From contig JAFZGA010000009.1 in the NCBI GenBank assembly GCA_017555585.1, forward strand, positions 37,155 to 101,154: a stretch of DNA of 64,000 nucleotides. Reading direction: 5' to 3'. The DNA is from Bacteroidaceae bacterium. GTDB taxonomy: Bacteria > Bacteroidota > Bacteroidia > Bacteroidales > Bacteroidaceae. Position numbers and translations under genes: made by a program. Each line of letters opens with the position of its first letter. The stretch's first letter is position 1. Below the pieces are notes generated by a model. The model saw nothing but the letters and a program-made list of their open reading frames with translations. It did no database searches and had not been told where the DNA came from. Below, piece after piece: positions 37,376-47,107 of this stretch.

Positions 37376-37972
37376 ATGAAAAATTTTAGAAAAAATTCTA
37401 TTATCGCTATTGCATTTGCTTCACTTTTCGTTTTCGCACAATGTGCTCCACACGCAACAGAAGAAAAAGCGACACAGCAGGTACAATGTACCACTGCTGC
37501 ACAGACCTTGAAAGTGGCATATGTAAATCTTGACTCACTCATGAGCAAATACAACCTTGCTCAGGACATCAACAAGGAGATGATGCGTAAAGAGGAGGAT
37601 ATAAAGATGAAGCTCACCGAAAAGTACAAGGCACTACAAGATGACCAGGCCGATTTTGAGCGCAAGTACAAGAACAACGTTTATGCAACACCTGAACGCG
37701 CACAAAGCGAATACAACCGCATATTGCAGAAGGAGCAGGAGATCGTACAGCTCGAGCAGACTCTGACACTTGAATTCGAGAAAGAGGGATTGCAGAAGAA
37801 CCAGGCTTTGCGCGACTCGATAAACAAATTCATTACAGAATACAACCAAAACAAAGGATACGATTTCATCATTACAAAACTTGGTGAAAACCTGCTTTAC
37901 GCAAATCCCAAATATGATATTACACAGGAAATCATAAACGGCCTTAACGAACACTACGCAAACGAGAAATAA
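37376..37972 (+). CDS. OmpH/Skp-like periplasmic chaperone, probable lipoprotein
   Basis: 198 aa. The signal peptide has a possible lipobox (VFAQC, Cys near 23). The OmpH/Skp pattern follows: LKVAYVNLDSLMSKYN at the start of the domain, then a long charged helix pair (about 70-150) forming the Skp tentacles, then FITEYNQNKGYDFIITKLGENLLYAN and the closing ITQEIINGLNEHY. Skp-type proteins hold unfolded outer-membrane proteins in the periplasm. A strong terminator lies 27 bp after the stop. Confidence 0.87.
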   Translation: MKNFRKNSIIAIAFASLFVFAQCAPHATEEKATQQVQCTTAAQTLKVAYVNLDSLMSKYNLAQDINKEMMRKEEDIKMKLTEKYKALQDDQADFERKYKNNVYATPERAQSEYNRILQKEQEIVQLEQTLTLEFEKEGLQKNQALRDSINKFITEYNQNKGYDFIITKLGENLLYANPKYDITQEIINGLNEHYANEK

Positions 37973-37998
37973 TTTTCACAGCGTAAGCCTACAATTTG

Positions 37999-38038
37999 AA
38001 TGATAGACAGCAACCAGTTGCTGTCTATCATTATTTTT
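37999..38038 (+). terminator. Terminator of the OmpH-like gene
   Basis: 16-bp perfect arms (37999-38014, 38017-38032) with a 2-nt loop, followed by ATTTTTA on the plus strand. Confidence 0.85.
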
Positions 38039-38055
38039 AAAAATAATCATCATTT

Positions 38056-38089
38056 TTTGCTACCTTACAATATTTAATCACTATATTCG
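38056..38089 (+). promoter_or_regulatory. Candidate promoter of aspA
   Basis: TTTG at 38056-38059 and TATATTCG at 38082-38089, 22 bp apart, slightly longer than the usual 19-21. The -7 element uses the TTCG variant. It would give a leader of about 80 nt. Confidence 0.4.
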
Positions 38090-38177
38090 CATTGCAATAG
38101 TATTTTCTATTCTATTACGGAACAAAAACACTGTTGCCATAATTATTATAATAGAAAACAACATAATATAGAATATC

Positions 38178-39596
38178 ATGAAGACACGTCTGGAACATGA
38201 TTCATTAGGCGAGATTCAAGTCCCTGCCGAAGCCTATTACGGCGCACAGACCTTGAGAGCAATGATAAATTTCAAGGACATCAGCGGTATAACCATCAGT
38301 GACCACCCGTATTACGTAAAGGCACTTGCTATGGTGAAATGGGCAGCAGCCCATGCCAACGTCTCACTCGGGACACTTGACGAGGAGATAGGTACAGCCA
38401 TAAAAAAGGCTTGCGAAGAGATTATGGACGGTGCATTGGTCGACCAGTTCCCTGTTGATCTGATACAGGGAGGTGCCGGTACATCTACAAATATGAATAT
38501 CAACGAGGTTGTTGCCAACCGCGCTCTTGAGATACTGGGTCATAAAAAAGGAGAATACCAATATTGTCACCCGAATGACCACGTAAACCTGTCACAGTCA
38601 ACCAACGATGCCTACCCCACTTCGTTCAAGCTATGCTTTATTTTACACAACGAAGATCTTGTACGCGAGCTCAAACGTCTCATCGAGGCATTCCGTGCCA
38701 AAGGCAAGGAGTTCGACAATATCATTAAAATGGGACGTACACAGCTACAGGATGCTGTTCCGATGACACTTGGACAGGAGTTTGAGGCCTTTGCCGTAAC
38801 ACTTGACGAAGAGGTTAGCCGCTTGAATGAAATGGCACGTCTGTTCCTTGAAGTAAATATGGGAGCAACAGCCATCGGTACAGGTATCAACACCGAGCCG
38901 GGATATGCCCAGGCATGCGTTGACGCATTGCGTGCAATCTCAGGCAAACCTTTCGTGCTTGCAGGGAACCTTGTTGAAGCAACACCCGATGCAGGTTCTT
39001 CGGTAATGTACTCTTCTGCACTCAAACGTCTGGCAGTAAAACTCTCAAAGATATGCAACGACCTTCGTCTGTTGTCAAGTGGTCCACGTTGCGGACTGAA
39101 CGAAATCAATCTGCCACCGATGCAACCCGGTTCAAGTATAATGCCGGGTAAAGTCAACCCCGTTATCCCGGAAGTTGTAAACCAGATATGCTTCCGCGTC
39201 ATTGGCAACGACCTTACCGTAACATTCGCAGCCGAAGCTGGACAGCTACAGCTCAACGTTATGGAGCCGGTAATGGTACATGCCATAATTTCGTCAATAC
39301 GAATGTTGCTTCGTGGTATGACACGCCTGCGCGTGCTGTGCGTTGATGGTATCACTGCCAACGAAGGCCACTGCAAGGAACTTGTAATGGGCAGTATCGG
39401 CATTGTTACAGCCCTCAACCCCGTATTGGGCTATGAGAACAGCGCGAAGATTGCCAAACGTGCACTCAAGGAAAACCGTAGCGTATACGACCTTGTACTT
39501 GAAGAGGGCATGCTCTCAAAAGAAGAACTTGACGAACTGTTGCGTCCGGAGAACATGATTTCTCCACACAAGATGCCGACAAAGAAACACAGATAA
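38178..39596 (+). CDS. aspA: Aspartate ammonia-lyase
   Basis: Converts aspartate to fumarate and ammonia, feeding fumarate respiration. A 472-aa member of the fumarase/aspartase superfamily. The GSSIMPGKVNP signature with the catalytic Ser is near residues 318-328. Aspartase-like segments are AYYGAQTLRAMINF, DQFPVDLIQGGAGTSTNMN, CHPNDHVNLSQSTNDAYPT and KMGRTQLQDAVPMTLGQEF; the last is typical of aspartase rather than class II fumarase. It is monocistronic, between a terminator on each side. Confidence 0.93.
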   Translation: MKTRLEHDSLGEIQVPAEAYYGAQTLRAMINFKDISGITISDHPYYVKALAMVKWAAAHANVSLGTLDEEIGTAIKKACEEIMDGALVDQFPVDLIQGGAGTSTNMNINEVVANRALEILGHKKGEYQYCHPNDHVNLSQSTNDAYPTSFKLCFILHNEDLVRELKRLIEAFRAKGKEFDNIIKMGRTQLQDAVPMTLGQEFEAFAVTLDEEVSRLNEMARLFLEVNMGATAIGTGINTEPGYAQACVDALRAISGKPFVLAGNLVEATPDAGSSVMYSSALKRLAVKLSKICNDLRLLSSGPRCGLNEINLPPMQPGSSIMPGKVNPVIPEVVNQICFRVIGNDLTVTFAAEAGQLQLNVMEPVMVHAIISSIRMLLRGMTRLRVLCVDGITANEGHCKELVMGSIGIVTALNPVLGYENSAKIAKRALKENRSVYDLVLEEGMLSKEELDELLRPENMISPHKMPTKKHR

Positions 39597-39610
39597 TTAC
39601 AAGGCTTTTA

Positions 39611-39652
39611 CAAACAGAAGAGGGAATGTTCAAACATTCCCTCTTCTGTTTG
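39611..39652 (+). terminator. Terminator of aspA
   Basis: 20-bp perfect arms (39611-39630, 39633-39652) with a 2-nt loop. There is no long T-run (TGTATG follows), so it may act by stem strength or as a 3' stabiliser. Confidence 0.75.
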
Positions 39653-39657
39653 TATGT

Positions 39658-39689
39658 CATAACGACACACAAAATGCCATAATGACATA
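39658..39689 (+). promoter_or_regulatory. Paired CATAAYGACA elements upstream of clpB
   Basis: CATAACGACA (39658-39667) and CATAATGACA (39678-39687) are direct repeats exactly 20 bp apart. TATGTCAT (39653-39660) and ATGACATA (39682-39689) also form an inverted pair. They lie 55-90 bp before the clpB start, where a regulator of a chaperone gene could bind. This is inference from sequence only. Confidence 0.35.
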
Positions 39690-39743
39690 AAAACCTGTTT
39701 GGTTTGTTATTTGTTCTATCATATACGAAAGGAGATTAATGAT

Positions 39744-42332
39744 ATGAACTTTAACAAATTTACAAACAAAGCCCAAGAGGCAATTCAGGAAGCTGTCGGC
39801 ATTGCACAAAGCTACGGACAGCAAGTTATTGAACCTGCGCACATAATGGGAGGAGTTCTGAAAAGTGGCGAACAGATAATCTCTTTCCTTTTACAGAAGT
39901 CAGGTTGTAATATAAATAAGGTAAAAAGCGAGGTCAACAGCCTCATAGCATCACTACCTAAAGTAAGTGGTGGCGACCCCTATTTCAGCAGGGAGAGCAA
40001 CAAGATTCTGAACAAAGCAGAAGAGATTGCAAAAAAATATAACGACGAATTCGTTTCAATAGAACCGTTATTACTTGCCATTGTCGATACCGAAAGCCCT
40101 GTTGCAAAGATTCTCAACAGTAACGGAGCAAACAGTAACGAACTCGAAAAGGCTATAAAAGAGTTACGCCAAGGCGAGAATATAAAATCACAAAACGCTG
40201 AAGAGAACTACCAGGCACTGGAAAAATATGCCATCAACCTCAACGATGCTGCAAAAAGCGGAAAACTGGACCCTGTAATAGGCCGAGACGATGAGATAAG
40301 ACGTATATTACAGATTCTGAGCCGACGCACAAAGAACAACCCCATACTCATTGGCGAACCGGGAACCGGAAAGACTGCCATTGCCGAAGGTCTCGCACAT
40401 CGTCTCGTAAGAGGTGACGTACCCGACAACCTGCGCGACAAACAGATTTACTCACTCGACATGGGTGCGCTTGTAGCCGGAGCAAAATACAAAGGAGAGT
40501 TTGAGGAACGCTTAAAAGCCGTAATAAACGAGGTTACAAAGGCCGATGGGCGTATTATCCTTTTCATCGACGAGATACACACCCTTGTGGGTGCAGGAAA
40601 AGGCGAAGGAGCAATGGATGCTGCAAATATCCTCAAACCGGCATTGGCACGCGGCGAGCTACGCTCCATAGGTGCAACAACACTCGACGAATACCAGAAA
40701 TATTTCGAGAAGGACAAGGCACTCGAACGCCGTTTCCAGAGTGTAATCGTGAACGAACCGGACAAGATGAGCAGCATATCAATTCTGCGTGGTCTGAAAG
40801 AACGCTACGAAAACCATCACAAAGTACGCATACAAGACGATGCACTGATAGCAGCCGTGACACTCAGCGACCGCTATATAACAGAACGTTTCCTGCCCGA
40901 CAAGGCCATTGACCTGATAGATGAAGCCGCATCAAAGCTACGCATGGAACGAGACTCGCTCCCCGAAGAACTTGACGAGATTTCACGCCATATAAAACAG
41001 CTCGAAATTGAGCGCGAAGCAATTAAACGCGAAAAAAACGAACCAAAGCTTGCAATGCTCGGCAAAGAGATTTCCACACTCAAAGAACAGGAAAAGGAAA
41101 AACGTGCTAAATGGCAACAGGAGAAGGAACTAGCCGACCGCATACAGAGTGCAAAGCACGAGATTGAAGAGCTGAAATTCGAGGCAGAGAGAGCCGAGCG
41201 CGAGGGCGATTACGGACGTGTTGCAGAAATAAGATACGGAAAAATCAAAGAACTTGAGACGGACATTGCTGAAACGCAGGAGAAATTGCGCGAAGCACAA
41301 GGCACATCAGCCATGATTAAAGAGGAGGTAACTGCAGAGGATATAGCAGATGTTGTTTCGCGCTGGACCGGTATTCCCGTGAGCAAGATGCTGCAGAGCG
41401 AACGCGAAAAACTATTGACATTGGAAGAGGAACTACATAAGAGAGTGATAGGACAAGAGGAGGCTATACAAGCCGTCAGCGACGCGGTACGTCGCAGCCG
41501 TGCCGGCTTGCAGGACCCCAAAAGACCGATAGGCTCGTTCATATTCCTTGGTACAACCGGTGTGGGAAAGACAGAGCTTGCAAAAGCATTGGCAACATAC
41601 CTGTTCAACGACGAGTCACTGATGACAAGAATAGACATGAGCGAATATCAGGAGAAATTCTCCGTATCTCGCCTCATCGGTGCTCCTCCGGGATATGTCG
41701 GATACGACGAGGGCGGACAGTTGACCGAAGCCGTAAGACGCAAGCCCTACTCCGTAGTGCTGTTCGACGAGATAGAAAAAGCTCACCCCGATGTATTCAA
41801 CATCCTGTTGCAGGTGCTCGATGACGGACGACTCACCGACAACAAAGGCCGTGTGGTAAACTTCAAGAACACCATTATAATAATGACCAGCAACATGGGA
41901 AGTACCTTTATACAAGAGCAATTCGAGAAGATGGACAGCAGCAACAGAGAGAGAATCCTCGAGGAGACAAAGGAAAAAATTATGGAGATGTTGAAAAAGA
42001 CAATACGTCCGGAATTCCTTAACCGCATAGATGAGACCATAATGTTTACCCCACTCAACGAAGAAGAGATCGAGCAGATTGTACGTTTGCAAGCTTCGGC
42101 AATAACAGAGATGCTCAAGGAGAATGAGGTTACACTGAAGATTACCGACAAGGCAATAAGATTCATAGCAAAGGCAGGTTTTGACCCCGAATTCGGCGCA
42201 CGCCCGATAAAGAGAGCAATACAGAGATACCTGCTCAACGACCTGTCAAAACAGTTGCTCGCAGGAGCAATAGAAAAGGAGAGACCGGTAACGGTTGATG
42301 CAAATGAGAACTCCCTTCTGTTCAGCAACTAA
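39744..42332 (+). CDS. clpB: ATP-dependent disaggregase ClpB
   Basis: A Hsp100 AAA+ machine that extracts proteins from aggregates together with DnaK. The start at ATG 39744 ([17 protein letters not shown]) is chosen over an upstream in-frame codon because a GGAG ribosome-binding site lies 10 bp before it. Length 862 aa, normal for ClpB. Order: Clp-N repeats (1-145), first AAA+ with Walker A GEPGTGKT near 203, coiled-coil middle domain (about 400-525), second AAA+ with Walker A GTTGVGKT near 603 and pore loop [10 protein letters not shown], then the small C-terminal domain. The middle domain separates it from ClpA/ClpC. Confidence 0.96.
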   Translation: MNFNKFTNKAQEAIQEAVGIAQSYGQQVIEPAHIMGGVLKSGEQIISFLLQKSGCNINKVKSEVNSLIASLPKVSGGDPYFSRESNKILNKAEEIAKKYNDEFVSIEPLLLAIVDTESPVAKILNSNGANSNELEKAIKELRQGENIKSQNAEENYQALEKYAINLNDAAKSGKLDPVIGRDDEIRRILQILSRRTKNNPILIGEPGTGKTAIAEGLAHRLVRGDVPDNLRDKQIYSLDMGALVAGAKYKGEFEERLKAVINEVTKADGRIILFIDEIHTLVGAGKGEGAMDAANILKPALARGELRSIGATTLDEYQKYFEKDKALERRFQSVIVNEPDKMSSISILRGLKERYENHHKVRIQDDALIAAVTLSDRYITERFLPDKAIDLIDEAASKLRMERDSLPEELDEISRHIKQLEIEREAIKREKNEPKLAMLGKEISTLKEQEKEKRAKWQQEKELADRIQSAKHEIEELKFEAERAEREGDYGRVAEIRYGKIKELETDIAETQEKLREAQGTSAMIKEEVTAEDIADVVSRWTGIPVSKMLQSEREKLLTLEEELHKRVIGQEEAIQAVSDAVRRSRAGLQDPKRPIGSFIFLGTTGVGKTELAKALATYLFNDESLMTRIDMSEYQEKFSVSRLIGAPPGYVGYDEGGQLTEAVRRKPYSVVLFDEIEKAHPDVFNILLQVLDDGRLTDNKGRVVNFKNTIIIMTSNMGSTFIQEQFEKMDSSNRERILEETKEKIMEMLKKTIRPEFLNRIDETIMFTPLNEEEIEQIVRLQASAITEMLKENEVTLKITDKAIRFIAKAGFDPEFGARPIKRAIQRYLLNDLSKQLLAGAIEKERPVTVDANENSLLFSN

Positions 42333-42337
42333 TGAGA

Positions 42338-42380
42338 TATAATGATTGTGACCCTAAAAAATCGGGTCACAATCATTATA
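42338..42380. terminator. Bidirectional terminator, clpB / exporter operon
   Basis: 17-bp perfect arms (42338-42354, 42364-42380) with a 9-nt loop between convergent genes. The right arm reaches into the last codons of the permease gene that ends at 42376. Confidence 0.75.
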
Positions 42381-43479
42381 TCTGTTTCTTATATGTTACA
42401 GCAGCCAGGCTATTAAATACAAAGGCAAAGAGAGCCTGTGCCACATAATTCACCCACAATTCGGCAATAGATGTACCCTTAAGATATACAGAACGCAATA
42501 TTTCAACAAAATAACGCGGTGGAAGTATCAGTGTGAAGCGTTGAGCCCATTCCGGCATTGAATCAACAGGAGTGAGCAAACCACTCATCAACATAAAAAT
42601 CATAATGAAAAAGAACATGACAAACATTGTCTGTTGCATGGTTTCTGAAAAGTTTGCCACCGTAAGGCTAAATCCGGATATTGTAAAAATAAAGAGTAAT
42701 GCTCCCAAATATATTGCCCACACAGAGCCAGCCGGTTCAAGCCCATATACAAGACGCGCCACAATGATTGCCACAGTCAAAACAAACAATCCTATTATCC
42801 AATAGGGAACAAGTTTGGAAAGAATAAAAGTGAAGCGCGAAACAGGAGTCACATTTATCTGTTCAATGGAACCACTCTCCTTTTCACCGACAATGCTCAA
42901 TGCCGGCAAAAAGCCACAGATAAGAATAAAGAGGATAATCATTAATGCCGGAATCATATAATGCCGGTAGTCAAGAGTGGGATTATAACGGTTTTCAACT
43001 GTCATCAGCTCTGAGAACCCTACAGGAGCATTCTCACCACGAAGTTCCGCCAAAGCCCGAGCAATGGTCTGTACAATATACTGCATACCAATACCCCCTT
43101 TTGTGGCATTTACCGCATTGGCAATTATGCTTATCCGTTCGGGAGCAGAAAGCATCATATCGCGTTCAAAGTTATCAGGTATCTGTACTATAACATCAAC
43201 TTCACCCTGTTCCAAAGCCTCGATAGCCAACTGATATTCAGCAGTAGTCTCTATCAAATCAAGATACTCCGATGCCTCGATATGTGATGCTATACGACGT
43301 GAAACAACCGAAAGGTCGAGATCAACCAATGCAACATTCACATTACGCACATCCATTGTCATAATAAGCGGCATGAGCAACATAACCAACACCGGAAAGG
43401 CAATTATAAGTCTCGGCAGAAACGAATTGCGTCTAATCTGCAAGAACTCTTTTTGTAGCAACACTATAAATGTACGCAT
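42376..43479 (-). CDS. ABC-2 type permease, YbhR-like
   Basis: A 367-aa ABC-2 exporter membrane subunit. The start at ATG 43479 (MRTFIVLLQKEFLQIRRN) follows an AAGGAT site and lies just after the stop of the previous permease; an upstream frame extension overlapping that gene is rejected. One N-terminal membrane segment (FPVLVMLLMPLIM) is followed by a large periplasmic loop (about 35-175) and five further segments (IPALMIILFILICGF, and so on). The conserved ESGSIEQINVTPV loop precedes the second half. It is the last gene of the exporter operon and partners the next permease as a heterodimer, as YbhR does with YbhS. Confidence 0.88.
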   Translation of the reverse strand: MRTFIVLLQKEFLQIRRNSFLPRLIIAFPVLVMLLMPLIMTMDVRNVNVALVDLDLSVVSRRIASHIEASEYLDLIETTAEYQLAIEALEQGEVDVIVQIPDNFERDMMLSAPERISIIANAVNATKGGIGMQYIVQTIARALAELRGENAPVGFSELMTVENRYNPTLDYRHYMIPALMIILFILICGFLPALSIVGEKESGSIEQINVTPVSRFTFILSKLVPYWIIGLFVLTVAIIVARLVYGLEPAGSVWAIYLGALLFIFTISGFSLTVANFSETMQQTMFVMFFFIMIFMLMSGLLTPVDSMPEWAQRFTLILPPRYFVEILRSVYLKGTSIAELWVNYVAQALFAFVFNSLAAVTYKKQI

Positions 43480-43483
43480 ATCC

Positions 43484-44578
43484 TTATTCAAGTTTATCGT
43501 TGAACTTTTTGAGCGACACACCGAGAATTGTCACCGTCATAACAAGCAGAATCACACAATTCTTCCACACTGCAACAATCGATACCCCTTGAATCATCAT
43601 TTTACGCACAGCATCGATATACCAACGAGCCGGGACAACGTTTGAAACAATGCGGAAAAATCCGGGAAGATTTTCTATCGGAAACAACATACCGGACAAC
43701 ATAAGTATAGGCATCATCATAACCATTGCTGAAATCAGAAGTGCCGCCATCTGAGTATCGACAATTGTGGAAACAAGAAGACCGAGCGACAGAGAAAGCA
43801 ACAGATATAGCAATGAGAGCAGAAAAACACCCCACATACCACCGGACATTGGTACACCGAGCAGGTATCTTGCAAGCATCATTATAGTTACAAGCACTAT
43901 ACAGGAGATTGCAAAATATGGAATCATCTTGGCAAAAACTATCTTCACCGGACGTACAGGTGAGACCAACAACACCTCCATTGTACCAACTTCCTTCTCG
44001 CGCACAATGGATACCGAGGTCATCATTGCGCAAACAAGGATAAAGATGAGCCCCATGATTCCGGGAACAAAACTGTATGCTGACTTCATCTGAGGATTAA
44101 ACAACATCCTTGTTTCAAACATCGACTGTTGCGATGCCGAACCTAACAGAACAGATTGCAGATAGGCTGTTGCCGAACCTGCAGTGTTGACATTTGAAGC
44201 ATCAACAACCAACCGGACAAGGGGTTTGATTGGAATACCGGCATCCATTTGTGCCACACCTCGGTCGTAGTCCGGCGCGAACACCAATACAGCACCTGCC
44301 TTTCCAGCACGCAGATAGGAATCTATTTCGCCATGTGAAATGTAACCTTTGAAAGTAAAGTAGCCATTCTGCGACAGTCGTTCTACCGCATCGCGTACCC
44401 CATCGGTACGATTGGGTGCAACCACTGCCACATTGACATTATTAACCTCCGTTGATATGGCAAAACCAAACAGCACCATCAGCACAACCGGAATAAGCAT
44501 CACAATAAGCATTGTGCGCTTGTCGCGGAGTATATGCAGTGTCTCTTTTTTGACGAACGAAGCAAAGTTATGTTTCAT
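43484..44578 (-). CDS. ABC-2 type permease, YbhS-like
   Basis: A 364-aa paralogue of the downstream permease with the same layout. N-terminal KETLHILRDKRTMLIVMLIPVVLMVLFGFA, periplasmic loop (about 45-170), and five C-terminal membrane segments starting at SFVPGIMGLIFILVC. The KEVGTMEVLLVSPVRP loop is the ABC-2 signature region that contacts the ATPases. It starts 3 bp after the ATPase gene upstream ends and stops 4 bp before the next permease. The two permeases and two ATPases make a full transporter. Confidence 0.9.
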   Translation of the reverse strand: MKHNFASFVKKETLHILRDKRTMLIVMLIPVVLMVLFGFAISTEVNNVNVAVVAPNRTDGVRDAVERLSQNGYFTFKGYISHGEIDSYLRAGKAGAVLVFAPDYDRGVAQMDAGIPIKPLVRLVVDASNVNTAGSATAYLQSVLLGSASQQSMFETRMLFNPQMKSAYSFVPGIMGLIFILVCAMMTSVSIVREKEVGTMEVLLVSPVRPVKIVFAKMIPYFAISCIVLVTIMMLARYLLGVPMSGGMWGVFLLSLLYLLLSLSLGLLVSTIVDTQMAALLISAMVMMMPILMLSGMLFPIENLPGFFRIVSNVVPARWYIDAVRKMMIQGVSIVAVWKNCVILLVMTVTILGVSLKKFNDKLE

Positions 44579-44581
44579 ATC

Positions 44582-45325
44582 TCATTCACCTCTATGTGCG
44601 CCACGTGCCAATATTCTGAATACCCCATCCATTGAATCCGTAGCAAATTGTTTTTTAAGGCGCGCCGGAGTGTCGAGTGCACGCACTTCACCATCCACCA
44701 TTATTGAGACACGCGAACAATATTCAGCCTCGTCCATATAATGAGTGGTTACAAAAATCGTAGTACCCTCCTCGGTAGCCTCATATATCATTTCCCAAAA
44801 CTGACGGCGAGTAATAGGATCGACACCGCCAGTCGGCTCATCAAGAAAAACCACCCTGGGACGATGGATAGTAGCAATGACAAACGACAGCTTCTGCTTC
44901 CAGCCAAGAGGCAGTGAACCGACAAGCGTATCACGCTCCGAAGCAAAATTCAAACGGGCAAGCAATTCTGTTGCACGCTTTTCCGTCTCCTTTTTTGTAA
45001 GCCCGTATATTCCAGCAAACAAAAACATATTTTCCCATACGGTAAGGTCGTTATACAAAGAGAAACGCTGACTCATATACCCAATGCTACGCTTAATTTT
45101 GTCTCCTTCGTGCATCACATCATATCCGACCACCGAACCTGTGCCGGAAGTTGGATAACTCAAGCCGCACAACATTCGCATAGCAGTAGTCTTACCCGCA
45201 CCATTAGCACCGAGAAATCCAAAGATTTCACCCCGATGAACATCAAAGGAGATATGGTCAACAGCCGTAAAATCACCGAAACACTTAGTCAGTTCACGTA
45301 CAGAAATCACAACATCATTCATCAT
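44582..45325 (-). CDS. ABC transporter ATP-binding protein (second half of a YbhF-like pair)
   Basis: 247 aa. Walker A GANGAGKTT at residues 39-47, Q-loop in GYMSQRFSLYNDLT, a degenerate signature LPLGWKQKL in place of LSGGQ, Walker B VVFLDEPTGGVDP and the switch His in VTTHYMDEAE. The start overlaps the stop of the preceding ATPase gene as ATGA, which indicates coupled translation and assembly. In E. coli YbhF the corresponding two ATPase domains are one chain; here they are separate. The degenerate signature pairs with a canonical one in the partner, a common asymmetric arrangement. Confidence 0.92.
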   Translation of the reverse strand: MMNDVVISVRELTKCFGDFTAVDHISFDVHRGEIFGFLGANGAGKTTAMRMLCGLSYPTSGTGSVVGYDVMHEGDKIKRSIGYMSQRFSLYNDLTVWENMFLFAGIYGLTKKETEKRATELLARLNFASERDTLVGSLPLGWKQKLSFVIATIHRPRVVFLDEPTGGVDPITRRQFWEMIYEATEEGTTIFVTTHYMDEAEYCSRVSIMVDGEVRALDTPARLKKQFATDSMDGVFRILARGAHRGE

Positions 45326-46218
45326 TTCATAAGTTTTATGAACATATCCTCAATGGTAGACTCCACAGAGACAATCTGCAGCCCCTCTATATCGCCAAGT
45401 TCAATCTTGAATGATTCAACATCAAATTTATCATTTACAACCAGATGATGCTTCTCGCCGAAAGGATAACAATCTTCTACACCTGTTGCCTTACGGGCTT
45501 TTTCAAGAAGGCGAAACATACTTTTTGCACTAATACCATAAAGTTTCCTCTCAAATCTCCGTATAATTTCCTTAGGAGTATCAATGCATAAAACCCTGCC
45601 TTCGTTACACAATGCTATACGGTCGCAACGTAACGCCTCGTCCATATATGGAGTAGATACAAGAATAGTCAACCCTTTTTCTTTCAAACAGGCAAGCATA
45701 TCCCAGAACTCACTTCGTGATACAGCATCGACACCGGTAGTTGGCTCGTCAAGGAAAAGCACGCTTGGACGATGAATCAAAGCACACGACAAGGCAAGTT
45801 TCTGTTTCATACCACCTGATAACTTACCAGCCCTGCGAGCACGAAATGGTTCTATATGCTTATAAACAGGAGCAATAAGTTCGTATGATTCTTCCACATC
45901 CGCTCCAAACAGTGCAGCAAAGAATTGCAGATTCTCCTCAACCGTCAAATCAGGATATAGTGAAAAACGCCCGGGCATATACCCCACCCTCGAACGTATG
46001 GCAATATAATCCTCAACAATATCACAGCCATCAACCTTGGCATTTCCACTGTCAGGATTGAGCAATGTCGTGAGCAAGCGAAAAAGTGTTGTTTTTCCGG
46101 CACCATCAGGACCTATAAGACCAAACAGTTCGCCCTTTTCAACACAAAAAGAGACATTGTCAACTGCCTTTGTCTTTGCAAAACACTTCGACAAATTGTG
46201 TATCTCGATGGCACTCAT
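45322..46218 (-). CDS. ABC transporter ATP-binding protein (first half of a YbhF-like pair)
   Basis: 298 aa. Walker A GPDGAGKTT at residues 36-44, Q-loop GYMPGRFSLYPDLT (proline-glycine in place of the usual S-Q), canonical signature LSGGMKQK, Walker B SVLFLDEPTTGVDA, and a switch region VSTPYMDEA where the usual His reads Pro. The missing switch His suggests that one composite site of the heterodimer is inactive or slow. The last 75 residues form an extension with no catalytic motif. It starts right after the adaptor gene ends and overlaps the next ATPase gene by 4 bp. Confidence 0.91.
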   Translation of the reverse strand: MSAIEIHNLSKCFAKTKAVDNVSFCVEKGELFGLIGPDGAGKTTLFRLLTTLLNPDSGNAKVDGCDIVEDYIAIRSRVGYMPGRFSLYPDLTVEENLQFFAALFGADVEESYELIAPVYKHIEPFRARRAGKLSGGMKQKLALSCALIHRPSVLFLDEPTTGVDAVSRSEFWDMLACLKEKGLTILVSTPYMDEALRCDRIALCNEGRVLCIDTPKEIIRRFERKLYGISAKSMFRLLEKARKATGVEDCYPFGEKHHLVVNDKFDVESFKIELGDIEGLQIVSVESTIEDMFIKLMK

Positions 46219-46219
46219 A

Positions 46220-47104
46220 CTATAACACCACTTCCCCCGTCATACCAATCTTTAGCCTGCCATCATTCTTGACAACAATCTTTACTGCATAAACCAAGTT
46301 TGCCCTGGAATCCTTAGTCTGAATGGACTTTGGCGTAAACTCGCTCTCCGGCGATATCCACGTAATGCCACCTGTGTACTCATAACGTTCATCACCACCA
46401 AAATCCGCAATAATTTTGACTGTGTCACCCAAATTTATTTTGGAAAGTTGATTCGATGTAAAGTAAGCACGTAGATAAAGATTGTCGAGATTCGCCACCT
46501 TCATCATGGGTTTGCCGACAGTTGCCAATTCTCCAGCCTCAGCATACTTTACCAACACCGTACCACTGACGGGTGATGCAATACGGCATTTGGCAATGCG
46601 GTCGTCAAGAGACTCTATCTGCGCCTCCAAAGCGGCAGAATTATTGTCTATCGTAACAGAATTCTTATCAAGTGTCGAAAGTGTTGCATCAAGTTGGCTT
46701 TCCAGAATTCTGATTTGAGCCATAATATCATCATGTTGTTTGGATGTTGCGGCACCGGCTCTGAGCAGATTTTCCACACGGCAAAGTTCATTTTTCTGTT
46801 TCGCTATCTGCTCTCGCAATGACGCCACCTGCTTCCCGACATCCGGACGAGAAACAATCAATGCCGATTGTTGCGCCTTGAGTTGTCTGCGTTGCAGATG
46901 CAACTGTACGCTATCTACAACTCCCACAATTTTACCAACCTCAACCTTGCTTCCTTCAACAACATCAAAGTTGATTATTTTTCCGTTTGCTTCGGATGAT
47001 ACCACCACCTCTACAGCTTCGAATACACCCTGTGCATCAAAATCCACTTCTGCACTGCACGATACAATTAGCATCGCCACGACCACATATACGATTCGTT
47101 TCAT
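46220..47104 (-). CDS. HlyD-family periplasmic adaptor lipoprotein (YbhG-like)
   Basis: 294 aa. The signal peptide ends in a lipobox (MLIVSC), so it is probably lipid-anchored. A lipoyl/barrel-sandwich half motif (VVSSEANGKIINFDVVEGSKVEVGKIVGVVD) is followed by a coiled-coil hairpin (about 75-175, QLKAQQSALIVSRPDVGKQV...QIRILESQLDATL) and the second half (IASPVSGTVLVKYAEAGELATVGKPMMKVANLDNL). It links the ABC permeases to the TolC-type channel. It sits between tolC (3 bp upstream) and the ATPase genes (1 bp downstream). Confidence 0.92.
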   Translation of the reverse strand: MKRIVYVVVAMLIVSCSAEVDFDAQGVFEAVEVVVSSEANGKIINFDVVEGSKVEVGKIVGVVDSVQLHLQRRQLKAQQSALIVSRPDVGKQVASLREQIAKQKNELCRVENLLRAGAATSKQHDDIMAQIRILESQLDATLSTLDKNSVTIDNNSAALEAQIESLDDRIAKCRIASPVSGTVLVKYAEAGELATVGKPMMKVANLDNLYLRAYFTSNQLSKINLGDTVKIIADFGGDERYEYTGGITWISPESEFTPKSIQTKDSRANLVYAVKIVVKNDGRLKIGMTGEVVL

Positions 47105-47107
47105 ATA

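Noticed and set aside
42376-43521. Longer start for the YbhR-like permease
   Set aside because: The extra 14 codons overlap the end of the preceding permease gene; the ATG at 43479 has a ribosome-binding site and matches the family N-terminus.
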